Of a stretch of 64,000 nt of DNA, positions 46,133 through 57,179 are shown one piece after another (position 1 is the first letter of the stretch; each line of letters begins with the position of its first letter). The DNA is taken from the NCBI RefSeq assembly GCF_018294505.1, contig NC_057813.1:315831077-315895076 (forward strand), given 5' to 3'. The notes below the pieces were generated by a model that ran no database searches, was not told the origin of the DNA, and saw nothing but the letters and a program-made list of their open reading frames with translations. Source of the DNA: Triticum aestivum. Its lineage: Eukaryota; Streptophyta; Magnoliopsida; Poales; Poaceae. The position numbers were made by a program, and so were the translations under genes.

Positions 46133-47439
46133 CAGTAGGGACCCACCAGGGCCATGGTCGTACACAGGCAAGTGCCTCCTTGTTACTACACACGAAAAAA
46201 AATGCTTCCTCCTAGTTTCCTGACATCAGGGTCCCACACTATTGTCAAGGTAATCAATAAACGAGAGAAGTGTACAAGGAGCGGCTGCGGCTGGGACCCA
46301 GCAGCTCGTGCAGTTTTTAGCGATGTTTTTTGTTGTTGAGACAGAGCAGGGTATCAACTAGGTTGTGTGGGGGTTGTGGCCTATCTAACCCAGGCTATTA
46401 TTTTATGTTGCCCAAATAACCAGCCCAACTATTGTTTTTCCTATGTGAAAATGGCTAGCCCAATTGTACTTTATTTTAAGAATACCCAACCCAGGCCAAC
46501 TTGTTTTTCTCCGGCCTACTAGGCTGCAAATCTTCCAAGTCGAGGTGGGATGCATTTGGCTTGCCGAGAAAATAGGCTTTAAGTAATAATAAATGGGCAG
46601 TAAATAAAAAAACACAGCAAACCGGCAATTATTTTTAACTTCTTTTCGATTTTGAGATTTTTAATTTAATTTGATGTTTTTTTACGTGCGCAAAATTTCT
46701 GTGGATTTTAAGCTAATATAAATATATTTGGAAATTAAATTGAATCTGGCTCAAAAGTTCTGGATAAAAGTAGTTTGGACCCCACCAAAATAAGCAAATT
46801 TGGTTGGAATTTTTAACCCTGGTCCTTGCTGGAAAATGGGTTGTATTGCTTAATAACAGTAAATGGGTTCCAATAAATTCCATAAGAATTAGAAAATGGG
46901 TTGTAAATTATTAAAAGTAGCAAATGGGATGTATGTTGTCCTCCACAGATGTGATGTCGACTTGTGAGCCTACTAAGCTGACGCGTACGCAAGGCTTTGT
47001 CAAATTATAGTCAACACACGATTCTAACAGCAGTGGACATTGGATGTCCATCCAATGGCAGTTGTGCTTCTTCAATCTCGGATCTTCTTGCTTCAGCCTC
47101 CCAAACTAGCGCCGGCAGGAATGCATGCTCCCACCTCCCATGGCCGGTTGTGTTACCAGGCAAGCCTCACCTCCCCACCCTACTCCCACCACTGGCCAGG
47201 CCATCCCTCTACTCATTGACACCTCCTATTATTCTCTGGCGATGGCAGCCTCACACCACAGCCGAACCAATCAACACTCGTACTCCCCTCTGCATGGGCA
47301 TCCACTTCCGCGTCTTCCCCGGCTCCATGTCGTTCCCTTCCTATGCCTGGCTGCCGTCCATCGCCTTGGTTCTCTCGACGCAGTGTGGTTAACGTGGTCG
47401 ACGAATGACACCCATCGAAAGAGGACTGTACACGATGAG
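46133..47439. other. Stretch without recognised gene
   Basis: 46150-46250 repeats in diverged form the gcaagtgcctcctt and cctgac-type segments found again at 47440-47680. 46380-46560 is a run of diverged aacccagg/agcccaac motifs. 46620-46930 is A/T-rich. Open frames at 46997-47523 on both strands show no domain. Confidence 0.45.
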
Positions 47440-47680
47440 ACTGACAGCTGGACCCACCACCTATATCTTCGCACGCAAGGAAGTGCCTCCTTATTACGCG
47501 GGAAAAAAGTTTCCTCATCCTGACTGATGGGAACCACCACCTACATCTTCCCACGCAAGGAACTACCTCCTTATTATGCGAAAAACATTGATTCCTCCCC
47601 CTGACAGCTGGGACTCACCAGCTATATTTTTGCATGCAAGGAAGACCTCCTTCTCCTCCCTAATGGCTGGGACCCACCCG
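47440..47680. repeat. 80-bp tandem repeat (3 copies)
   Basis: Units start ctgacagctgg, ctgactgatggg and ctgacagctggg at 47440, 47520 and 47601. Each carries acgcaaggaa and cctcctt; a fourth partial unit begins at 47660. A single diverged copy lies near 46150. Confidence 0.78.
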
Positions 47681-47934
47681 GTCAAAAGCGTACGTAGCGT
47701 TTTCTGTCTAGTCGCGAACATGTATGTATATAGTGGTCGATCAATCTCTCCACAACGATGAACCATGGTCGTGTAAGGAACAACACATGTCGTAGTAGAG
47801 CCCCTAACGTAGCAGTTTAAGCAGTCCTGACTAAATCGTGTACACGTCCATATAGCCACGCTGCAAAAAAGACGGTGATATACGTACATACGGGCAGGAT
47901 CTCAAATGTATACAACAACAACATCCTATTCATC

Positions 47935-48560
47935 GGCAGCCAACCGGCTGGGTCGAAAAGGAGGAAACAGCATTGTGTTCATCCAGATCCAAGCGACTGG
48001 GTCAGAATGTGGAGCCAACTGGCTTGGAGGGAACATCCGAAACGGAGTCCTGTTTGTCGGCTGGGGGTTTGGTGTACCGCAAAATAGAGGAAACGGACTT
48101 CTGTTCGACCATCTATGATCGAAACGAGATCATATTCATTGGGAGGGGTCTAGCGTACTGCAAAATGGATGAAATGGACCTCTCTCCGATCACCTACAAT
48201 CCAAACATGGTCTTATTCATCGGGAGGGGTGTGGCGTACCACAAAATGGAGGAAGCAAACTTCTCGCCAACCACCTACAGTTGAAACGAGGTCTTGTTCA
48301 TCGGGAGGGGTGTGGCGTACTACAAAATGGGACTCCACAATCTACTTTTGATCCATTGTCGACTTCCTCCAGCCTCAACAGGCTACTGTTCATCGAGCCT
48401 CCACGGGGTCCTGTTCATCCACCCCCAACCGGCTGGGGTGTGGCATACCGTGGCACGACCTCCTCGGTGTCCTGTTCATCTAGCGGCAACCGCCTACAAC
48501 CATAGGGTCCAATTCATTCAACCCCCACCAGCTGGTGCAGGGTGTGCGAGCGGGCGGTAG
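47935..48560. repeat. 81-83-bp tandem repeat and gttcatc motif cluster
   Basis: Four units start near 48035, 48119, 48201 and 48283 with gaaacgag-type starts, gttcatcgggaggggtgtgg and taccacaaaatgg. On both sides the heptamer gttcatc or attcatc recurs, followed by ccaaccggctggg variants, about eleven times in total. This is the pattern of CACTA subterminal repeats. Confidence 0.75.
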
Positions 48561-48759
48561 CAATGGGAACTGTTCATCCACATCTAACCAACTGGCTCGA
48601 TCGATACGTCTTGACTTGTGTTTATGTGTATCACGCACATGACAACAACATGCATTATTTATCGAGAGGCAACCCAACACCAGATGGCTACATCTCGCAT
48701 GGGGCTTGATGCAATGCATTGGTCGATCAGCTTCAGTAATAAGAAGAAGCGATCGATCG

Positions 48760-48905
48760 CTCGGGTTCAGCTAGCGGCGAAGGAATCGGTCAGGTTCAGT
48801 TAGCAGTGAAGGAATCGCTAGATTTAGTTAGCAATGAAGGGATCGGTCAGCTTCAGTATGTAGTGTGGGATCAATCGCTCGTGTTCAGTACGTAGTGCGA
48901 GGGAT
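48760..48905. repeat. About 29-bp tandem repeat (4-5 diverged units)
   Basis: Units contain ggttcagttagcagtgaag or variants followed by gaatcggt. Divergence rises toward the right end. Confidence 0.65.
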
Positions 48906-49430
48906 CGGTTGATCGCTCGGTTCCATTAAGTGAACGCCTCACACACATGCAAGTACGAGAGAAACGTGCAAACCACACTACATCGCTCGGCCCCGACCAC
49001 CCACAATAATTGGGAACTCCCCGAAAGCCCTCACTTCTACCATGATTTTTTACATCATTGACAGCCCAAAGAATGTCACGTAGGTGTGTCTTCCACCCGC
49101 TCAGGACGAAAATCCCATTTTTTGTCATAATTTTTTTGTCATGGAAGCCTATCACATCTATGATGACACGTGTTTTTGTCACAATTATCGTCATAGAAGT
49201 GTCACATCCATGACAGAAAATGTTTTCATTCGGGCCATAATGTCACAGATGTGTCTTTTTTGTTGGATTTTCTTTACTTAGCCTTGCAATGTGTATTCCC
49301 ACAAATGCATCTCTATTTTGTAATTTTGCCATACATAAATATTGAACCAGCCTTCCTATAAGGAACATTTTAGTTCTCAAAGGTTGACTTGAATGCAAGC
49401 CTAGCAACCCAGAAAGAAAAAATTTGAATT

Positions 49431-49613
49431 GTCCAGAATGCCCTGGAAGAGCGGCGAGAAGAAGTTGAAGGTATCGAGAATACCCCGAAAGAGCAGCAGG
49501 AAGAACTTGAAGGTGTCGAGAGTGCCCCGGAAGAGCAGCAGGAAGAACTTGAAATTGTCCCGAAGGCCCTCAAAGAGAAAACTTTGGTTTCCGAAAATTG
49601 TTTGCAAGACTAG
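49431..49613 (+). pseudogene. Fragment coding a 14-residue acidic repeat
   Basis: Four 42-bp units (starting 49431, 49473, 49515 and 49557, the last partial) code in one frame for repeats of the type NTPKEQQEELEGVE. The frame ends LKEKTLVSENCLQD and a TAG at 49611-49613. Upstream the frame is lost by what looks like one deleted A (49423). It is a probable C-terminal coiled-coil end of a transposon protein; the protein itself is not recognised. Confidence 0.5.
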
Positions 49614-50059
49614 TTACCCGACAAGTATAAAATGAAGGGCTCAGAAGGAAGCAACATGAAGAACTTGAAGCTCTCAAAAAGGATCAACAAAATAAAAGCT
49701 TGGGTTTAGAAATGACACAAGAAAGTGGATTCATTGCTTAGTTACCTCCTTCGTACGTCGTCACTCGGGCAGGTTCCAAAAACCACCCAACATCATGTTG
49801 CCGCTCGATCCTCATTAAACTATGTCATCTTGTTTTGTCTGTGGTATTCTGTCACATAGTTTATTATTGTAATGTGTGATGAATTCATGTGAGGATTGTC
49901 AAGTGTGGGTGTTAATTAAAGTTGTGAGAGCTAAAATTGAATTCATAGTTCTGTACAAATTCAAATTTCAAACTTTTAAATTTAAATTTTGTTTGAAATT
50001 ACAATATTAAACAAATTGATTGTGTCTACAAATTGTGATGAAAATGAATGCCAACACCA

Positions 50060-50450
50060 ACATCTGGACCCACATGTAAGTAGCCACATCATCCACATCA
50101 TGTAAGAAGCCACTCACCATGTTTTAGGCCCATATATTTGCATTGTTCGTCGGTCAAACCTAAAGAACCAAATTGTCAGTGACGACCAGCATCACTAAGA
50201 AATCTACATCTGGACCCACATGTAAGCAACCACGTCAACACCTTCTGGGCTCATATGTCAGCATCGTTGACCGGTCAAACATGACAAACCAAATTGTTAG
50301 TGGCGTCCACCATAATCAAAAAAATCTATGGATGGACCCACATGTAAGAAGTCATGTCAACACAGTGTGGCCCCATATGTTAGAATCGTTGACCGGTCGA
50401 ACCTGATGCATCATTCGTTAGTGGCGGTTTACTGTCAGTGAAAATGCTAT
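50060..50450. repeat. 122-146-bp tandem repeat (3 copies)
   Basis: Units carry ggacccacatgtaag (50066, 50212 and 50334), gttgaccggtcaaac and attgttagtggcg. The first spacing is longer because of a 24-base partial duplication of ccacatcatgtaagaagcc. It lies just inside the transposon end. Confidence 0.8.
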
Positions 50451-50689
50451 TCGGTGACAAATTGGTTGATAAAATTTTGACAGGCTTGGTCGTTATTGAA
50501 AATAGATTAGGTGACAAATTAGAATTGTCACCAAAGATACGATAGATGGCGAAAAGAAGTGGTATTGTCATTATTTTATTTTCTATGATGGCACTTCAGT
50601 GACGGATGACATGACAATTAAAATCACTAAGAGCCCTTTTTTGGAGACGAAAATTAGTTTTACGTATAGCAATTGACCTGTCATAAGAG

Positions 50690-50709
50690 ATATCCCATTT
50701 TTCTAGTAG
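50690..50709 (-). repeat. Degraded CACTA terminal repeat
   Basis: Read on the minus strand it starts CTACTAGAAAAATGGGATAT. The outer CA of CACTA is missing and the next plus-strand bases are caaaag. Confidence 0.55.
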
Positions 50710-52210
50710 CAAAAGTATATGTTCTAGATGAAGGGATGGCTATAGGTACCTTTGGAAATTAGAGTGGTGCAAAAAGTATGATTGTTTTGGTGGCGAGTCA
50801 CTAGAGGCAGCTTGCCTGATGAAGCCACCTGAGCATCAACATGTTGGAGAACTCAATGAATGGAATGTCTAGATGCAATGCCCATCTCACTAAGGAACAA
50901 GATCTAACGTGTAAGAAGATTGGAAAGGAGATTGGTGTAATTGATATTTATTCATGAGCCTTGGGGGTGTATATATAGTGAGTACATGACCTTCTTGGAG
51001 AATAAACCCTACGCTATCCTATATTTTCAAAACAATCATGATACTAAACATCCCCAGACAGTCACAACGGTAGCGCCGAGATGGTGAGGCTAGAGAAGAA
51101 TCCATTGTAAGCTGACGGTCATCCCCCCCCACACACACACACATTGTCGTAACGGTCGATGCATCATGGAAGTTGTGGCTGGAGTGAAACGAGGTTGCTC
51201 AAGCAAGACGGTAACCCTTTGTGTCAATGTCGAGGTAGCCGAGAGCGTAGTGTGGTGCAGCCATGGTCGAGGTAGCTGTGTGTGGGACGCCATGGTCAAT
51301 GTCGATTCAGGGGTGGCTAGTGTCGAGGTAGTCGTTACGGTGTCATGGGTGCAAGGAAGCACCATGTAGTCGGGGTGCAGTGGTGCACTATAAAGAGGTT
51401 GGTATTGAGGAGGCATCACGCCAGGTTGGCCAAGCCCGGGGACACATCATGGACTAAGGCACGTGTCGGTGTGGACAACACCGGGCATGCATGGACAAGA
51501 CAAAATTGGTGTTGACAAGGCGTCGCACCATGTTTACCAAGCTCGGGGACACGTCGTGGACGAAGGCACGCGTCATTGTTGCCTGCACTGGGCATGCATA
51601 GACGGGACCCACCACGAGTTGCACGCCATGTTGGAGGAACCAGCACAGGACGACTCGAGGATGGTTACGACACAGGGTAGAAGGTGCAGATGTTGCCCAC
51701 AGTTATCAAAGTACAGGAAGTAGGGAATATGGCAGTGACGCTAACAATGAGCTGGTACTGGATGAAGCTGAAGATGTGGTCGGCGAAACCAGACGTAGCC
51801 TGGGAAGGCCCATGTCAGTCACTTTTAGAAGCACAGCGGCGGTGCTCGACTTAGGTGAGGAAGAAACCAATGACGTGTTGAAGACCAAGCGTGGATGGTG
51901 GCGTTCCCCCGCCTAGAGATATGATGCAGCGCATACCACATGTTAGCACACATGGATGATGGAGTGGAACACGGACCGCGGTGCCACGGTCTCTAGAGCG
52001 ACGCAAGGACAGCACTCGTGTCGATGCAACGATGGGGAAGACCTAGGGGCGGCAGCGTGGACCGTGTGTCGTAATGCTATCACCCGAACTGACAACATAG
52101 CGACAGCGCACGGCTCGGTGCAGCCGTGGGGAGAACCACTGGGCATTGGTGTTGCTACCCTACAGGGCAATGCAGCTGCAACCCATTGCTCGATTGGTGG
52201 AGAGGCATAC
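50710..52210. other. Unassigned stretch
   Basis: 50900-51080 (tattcatgagccttgg, tatatatagtgagtac, then catccccagacagtcac) resembles a decayed Copia LTR or 3' end but is too short to call. 51125-51144 is a C/AC microsatellite. 51411-51605 is a two-copy repeat. 51950-52210 is GC-rich with no credible frame. It was one piece with 61230-62039 before element 7 landed. Confidence 0.4.
51411..51605. repeat. 108-bp tandem duplication
   Basis: The two copies start ggcatcacgcca (51411) and ggcgtcgcacca (51519). They share ggggacac, tggac, aaggcacg and gggcatgcat and differ at roughly one base in five. Confidence 0.75.
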
Positions 52211-52679
52211 TGAGGGAGTCCTGGACTAGGGGGTGTCCGGATAGCCGAACTATCATCATCGGCCGGACTCCAAGACTACGAAGATACAAGATTGAAGACT
52301 TCGTCCCGTGTCCCGATGGGACTCTCCTTGGCATGGAAGGCAAGCTTAGCGATACGGATATGTGGATCTCCTATCATTGTAACCGACTCTGTGTAACCCT
52401 AGTCCTCTCTGGTGTCTATATAAACCGGTTTTAGTCCATAGGACGAACAACAATCATACCAGAGGCTAGCTTCTAGAGTTTAGCCTCCTTGATCTCGTGG
52501 TAGATCTACTCTTGTAATACCCACATCATCAATATCAATCAAGCAGGACGTAGGGTTTTACCTCCATCAAGAGGGCCCGAACCTGGGTAAAACATCGTGT
52601 CCCTTGTCTCCTGTTACCATCCGCCTAGACGCACAGTTCAGGACCCCCTACCCGAGATCTGCCGGTTTTGACACCGACA
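52211..52679 (+). repeat. 5' LTR of element 7
   Basis: It spans TGAGGG ... CCGACA. A TATA box tatataaa lies at 52417-52424. The sequence after it (ttggtgctttcattgagag) is conserved in element 8 and marks the primer-site position; the tRNA is not assigned. Confidence 0.92.
52417..52424 (+). promoter_or_regulatory. TATA box in the LTR of element 7
   Basis: The motif tatataaa occurs in the same place in all three LTRs of the family (52417, 60963 and 62245). Confidence 0.75.
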
Positions 52680-52726
52680 TTGGTGCTTTCATTGAGAGTT
52701 CCTCTGTGTCGTCACTGATAGGCTCG

Positions 52727-53506
52727 ATGGATTCTTCGATCATCAACAACGACGCAGTCCAGGGTGAGACTTTTCTCCCCAGACAGATCTTCGTATTCGG
52801 CGGCTTTGCACTGCGGGCCAATTCGCTTGGCCATCTGAAGCAGATCGAAAGCTACGCCCCTGGCCGTCAGGTCAGATTTGGAAGTTTGAACTTCACGGCT
52901 GACATCCGCGGAGACCTGATATTCGATGGATTCGAGCCACAGCCGAGCGCGCCGCACTGTCACGATGGGCATGATTTAGCTCTGCAGCCGGACAGTGCCC
53001 TGGAGGCCGCACACGAGCCTGCTCTGACCCTCGATTCGGAACCGGCTGCGCAGATCGAGGATGGGTGGCTAGACACCGCCTCGGGGGCTGCAACCTCTAT
53101 GGCGATGGAGCCGAATACTGGCCTTGTCCCTTGTGAAGCTCGTGACTCCGAGGTGTCGGACTCCTCGCCGGACTCCGCACCTCCCGCGACCCCTCCAATC
53201 GAATCCGATTGGGCGCCGATCATGGAGTTCACCGTTGCGGACATCTTTCAACACGCACCTTTCGGCGACATCTTGAGTTTGCTAAAGTATCTGTCGTTAT
53301 CAGGAGAGCCCTGGCCGGACTGCGGTCAGGACGGTTGGGATGCGGACGACGAAGAAATTCAAAGCCCACCCACCACCCACTTAGTAGCCATTGTCGACGA
53401 TCTAACCGACATGCTAGACTTCGACTCCGAAGACATCGACGGTATGGACGGCGATGCCGGAGACGACCAAGAACTAGCGCCTACTGGGCATTGGAAAGCC
53501 ACCTGA
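52727..53506 (+). pseudogene. gag N-terminal region, element 7
   Basis: Start ATG 52727 (MDSSIINNDAVQGETFLP), matching the start in element 8. It holds the FGGFALRANSLGHL and VRFGSLNFTADIRGDLIF blocks shared with elements 3 and 8, an acidic variable middle and PIESDWAPIMEF before an acidic end. The TGA at 53504-53506 stands where element 8 has TCA, so the frame originally ran on into the next piece. It would form part of the capsid. Confidence 0.8.
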
Positions 53507-53976
53507 TCATATGACATATACATGGTGGATATCCCAAAGGATGGGAATGGCAAAGGAACAACGGAGGATGACCCCTCCAAGAAACAGCCCAAGCGCCGGC
53601 GTCAGCGGTGCCGCTCGAAATCCTGCCACGGCAAGAATGGAGATTCCGGCACCGAAGATAATAATACCCCAGACAGTGCCGAAGACAACACCCTCCAGCA
53701 AGATTCAGCACAGGAGGACAGAGAAGCCAGCCCTCCGGAGACGAGGCAAGCCTCGACGACGACGGATTTGTCGTGCCTCAGGATCCCGTCGAACAAGAGC
53801 GTTTTAAACGCAGGCTTATGGCCACGGCAAACAGCCTCCAGAAAAAGCAGCAACAACTTAGAGCTGATCAAGATCTGCTAGCCGACAGATGGACTGAAGT
53901 CCTTGCGGTCGAAGAGCATGAGCTCGAACGCCCCTCCAAAAGCCACCCCAAACGCAAGCTGCTCCCCCGATTATAG
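53507..53976 (+). pseudogene. gag middle region, element 7 (52-base deletion)
   Basis: After the TGA the same frame continues (YDIYMVDIPKDGNG) into an arginine/lysine-rich stretch. Near 53733 about 52 bases present in element 8 are missing, shifting the frame. The reading then continues in the next frame (VPQDPVEQERFKRRL, KKQQQLRADQDLLADRWTE) to a TAG at 53974-53976. Confidence 0.75.
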
Positions 53977-55971
53977 GAGGAGGCATATGAACCTGCATCA
54001 CCAGCGCACAATACGACTGACCGACCACCCCGTGGCCGCGATAGAGAGGCCTCTAGGCCCTCCACTAGAACCGTACCCCGGCATCGCTTGAAAAGCACAA
54101 GGCCACAGGGGAACGCTCTGGACTTGCGATATATATTGGAGGATAAGGCAAGACAATCAAGATCGATCTACGGATCGCGTGGGCGCCCCATGATACGTGA
54201 TGACAACCGTCGCGTCGGACACAGCAAGTCCGGCCGGGCCGAACACAGTAGACAAAGCTCTTTTGAGCTTCGTCGTGATATAGCCCAATATAGAGGCGCC
54301 GCACACCCACTATGTTTCACAGATGAAGTAATGGATCATCAAATCCTCGAAGGGTTTAAACCCGTGAATATTGAATCTTATGATGGCACAACAGACCCCG
54401 CGGTTTGGATCGAAGACTATCTCCTTCATATCCACATGGCCCGCGGTGATGATCTTCACGCCATCAAATACCTCCCACTCAAGCTTAAAGGACCAGCTCG
54501 GCATTGGCTCAACAGCTTGCCAGCTGAATCAATTGGATGTTGAGAGGACCTGGAAGCCGCATTCCTTGATAACTTCCAGGGCACGTATGTGCGACCACAA
54601 GACGCTGACGACCTAAGCCATATAATTCAGCAGCCAGACGAATCGGCCAGACAATTCTGGACATGGTTCTTAACTAAGAAAAATCAAATCGTCGACTGTC
54701 CAGATGCGGAGGCCCTCGCGGCCTTCAAACATAACATCCACGACGAGTGGCTTGCCCGGCACCAGGGACAGGAAAAGCCAAAATCCATGGCAGCCCTCAC
54801 ATCACTCATGACCCGCTTCTGCGCGGGAGAGGACAGCTGGCTAGCCCGCAGCAACAACCTCAGCAAAAATTCTGGCAGTCCGGATATCAAGGACCGCAAT
54901 GGCAGGTCGCGTCGCAACAAGAGCAAACGCCGCATTAACGGCGACAATAATGAGGATACAGCAGTCAATGCCGGATTCAGAGGCTCTAAACCCGGTCAGC
55001 GGAAAAAGCCATTCAAAAGAACTACTCCGGGTCCGTCCAATTTGGACCGAATACTCGATCGCTCGTGTCAGATACACGGCACCCCCGAAAAGCCAGCTAA
55101 CCACACCAACAGGGACTATTGGGTATTCAAGCAGGCAGGCAAGCTAATTGCCGAAAACAACGACAAGGGGTTGCATAGTGATGACGAGGAAGAGACCCGA
55201 CCGCCGAACAATAGAGGACAGAAGGGTTTCCCCCCACAAGTGCGGACGGTGAACATGATATACGCAACCCACATACCCAAAAGGGAGCGGAAACGAGCAC
55301 TCAGGGATGTATACGCGACGGAGCCAGTCGCCCCGAAGTTCAACCCATGGTCCTCCTGCCCGATCACTTTTGATCGAAGGGACCACCCCACCAGCATCCG
55401 CCATGGCGGATTTGCCACATTGGTTTTAGACCCAATCGTCGATGGACTTCACCTCACTAGAGTCCCGATGGACGGCGGCAGCAGCCTAAACCTGCTTTAT
55501 CAGGATACAGTGCACAAAATGGGCATAGACCCCTCAAGGATTAAACCCACAAAGACGGCCTTTAAAGGCGTGATACCAAGTGTAGAGGCCAATTATACAG
55601 GCTCAGTTACACTGGAAGTGGTCTTCGGATCCCCGGATAACTTCTGAAGTGAGGAGTTAATCTTCGACATAGTTCCGTTCCGCAGCGGCTATCATGCTCT
55701 GCTTAGACGTACCACGTTTGCAAAGTTCAACGCGGTGACGCACTACGCATACCTCAAGCTCAAGATGCCAGGCCCTCGAGGAGTCATCACGGTCAACGGA
55801 AACACTGAACGCTCTCTCCGAACGGAGGAACATACAGCGGCTCTCGCGGCAGAAGTACAGTGCAGCCTCTTAAGGCAATTCTCGAGTCCGGCTGTTAAGC
55901 GACCGGACACGGCTAAACGCGCCCGGAGTAACCTACAACAAGACCACCTGGCACGTTCCGAGCACGCATAG
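53977..55971 (+). pseudogene. gag capsid and aspartic protease, element 7
   Basis: One frame with two further TGA codons (54541-54543 from a tryptophan codon, and 55645-55647 probably CGA to TGA). It holds the gag core (DHQILEGFKPVNIESYDG, IKYLPLKLKGPARHWLNSLP, ADDLSHIIQQPDESARQFW), a basic linker, CQIHGTPEKPANHTNRD in place of a zinc knuckle, and the protease active site RVPMDGGSSLNLLY. It continues HALLRRTTFAKFNA and YAYLKLKMPGPRG to a stop at 55971. Nothing of reverse transcriptase follows. Confidence 0.85.
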
Positions 55972-57179
55972 CAATGCGGCCCCAACCCCAGCCCCTGCAA
56001 AATTGCAAGACTGGTCCTTCGCGTACATCATTACGCTCTAGAGATACCATGGGCATAGGGGGAGGGGCACGACCACGATAGGCCCAGAATGCGGCTTAAC
56101 CACACCAGGGGCTCTCAAGTGTGTCGTTCTTTTTTTTTCTCTTTTTTTTACCCACAGGACTCCGTTCATCAGAGGGCCTATCCGGCAGTAGACCTGCCGA
56201 ACTCACGATACAACAGCTAGGGAAGGAGAAAGGCTACGACGAATATCCAGGTGGTCTCCATTACGAGCATTAAATCTGTTTTATACACCATTCCGCAGCC
56301 TACCCCTGGAGGGGGACATGTTTAATAGTCCCATCCCTTTCTTACCGCACTATTTGTATCGTTCTGCATTCACGGCAGTATTTCTTGAATAAACAATGCA
56401 GCACCTTTTTGCTTATAATTGCATTTCTTTCTTATACATATGTTCATTTATGACATGTTGCATCCGTACACTTCGGTACGGCTAAATACACCAGGGGCTT
56501 ATGTTTCCCGCATCATGGTGTGATAAGTCCGAACACTTTCACAAGTGCGCACCCTGAACTTATAGCATTATATGCATCGGCTCTGAATCATGTCTTGGGT
56601 CAATAGTTGGGTTTGCCCGGCTCCCATGTTTTGGTACCTTACGTTCCGTTGTATCGGCTAAGGTAGCACTGGGAGAACCACTGCGATTGCGCCCCAGTTG
56701 AGCTGGGCGAGCGCCTCAGTGGAGAAAGCTAAAACTGACCGTCATGATGAGGCGAGAGCCGGTCGCTGTTCGAGAGGTTTTTTCGAGTCCCTAAAGACTT
56801 ATGCTGCTTAGAGCGAGTAACCGGTTTTGTCCGGCCCAGGTGTGGATAGCGCCCCAAATTCGGCCTTCCGAACACTAGGGGCTTCGCTGAAATTTAAAAT
56901 TATAGAATTCTATGGCTAAGTGAGAGTGTTGAAGCATTATAAGTCCGGTTGCCTCGTTCGTTATGTTGACCGCCTCCCTAGATGGACCAAAAAATGGGAA
57001 CAAGAGTGCTCAAATTTATCCCGAACACCCCAGCACTCATGGCATGGGGGCTGAAGCCGACGACTTGCCATCTCTCAGATTTGATAAACGGCCGCACAGA
57101 AGGTAATATTTTAAATTAACAAGCATTGCTTAGCGCATATGAACAAAGTTTTCAGCGCACAGGATAACAAAATGCGAGT
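55972..57179 (+). other. Non-coding stretch between protease and antisense gene, element 7
   Basis: This is where pol should lie. I find no RT, RNase H or integrase motif in any frame. The sequence has a T-run (56128-56150), short phrases such as caccaggggct repeated twice, and ggcttcgc-type leader phrases also found near the LTR. It looks like Retand 3' untranslated sequence. Confidence 0.65.

Larger units (their letters stand above)
44986..50709. mobile_element. CACTA-like DNA transposon region (degraded)
   Basis: The stretch ends at 50709 in ccatttttctagtag, the reverse complement of a CACTA terminus CTACTAGAAAAATGG lacking its outermost bases. Inside are families of subterminal-type tandem repeats, the tgacacgtgtttttgtcac segment (49160-49200) that I associate with Triticeae CACTA elements, and fragments of open frame. 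No TNP2-type transposase is recognisable. The left terminus is not found. Part of 45021-47000 could be unrelated. Confidence 0.5.

Noticed and set aside
50900..51080. Possible Copia LTR end or RT remnant
   Set aside because: A few phrases look familiar, but there is no LTR terminus, primer site or motif to support a call.
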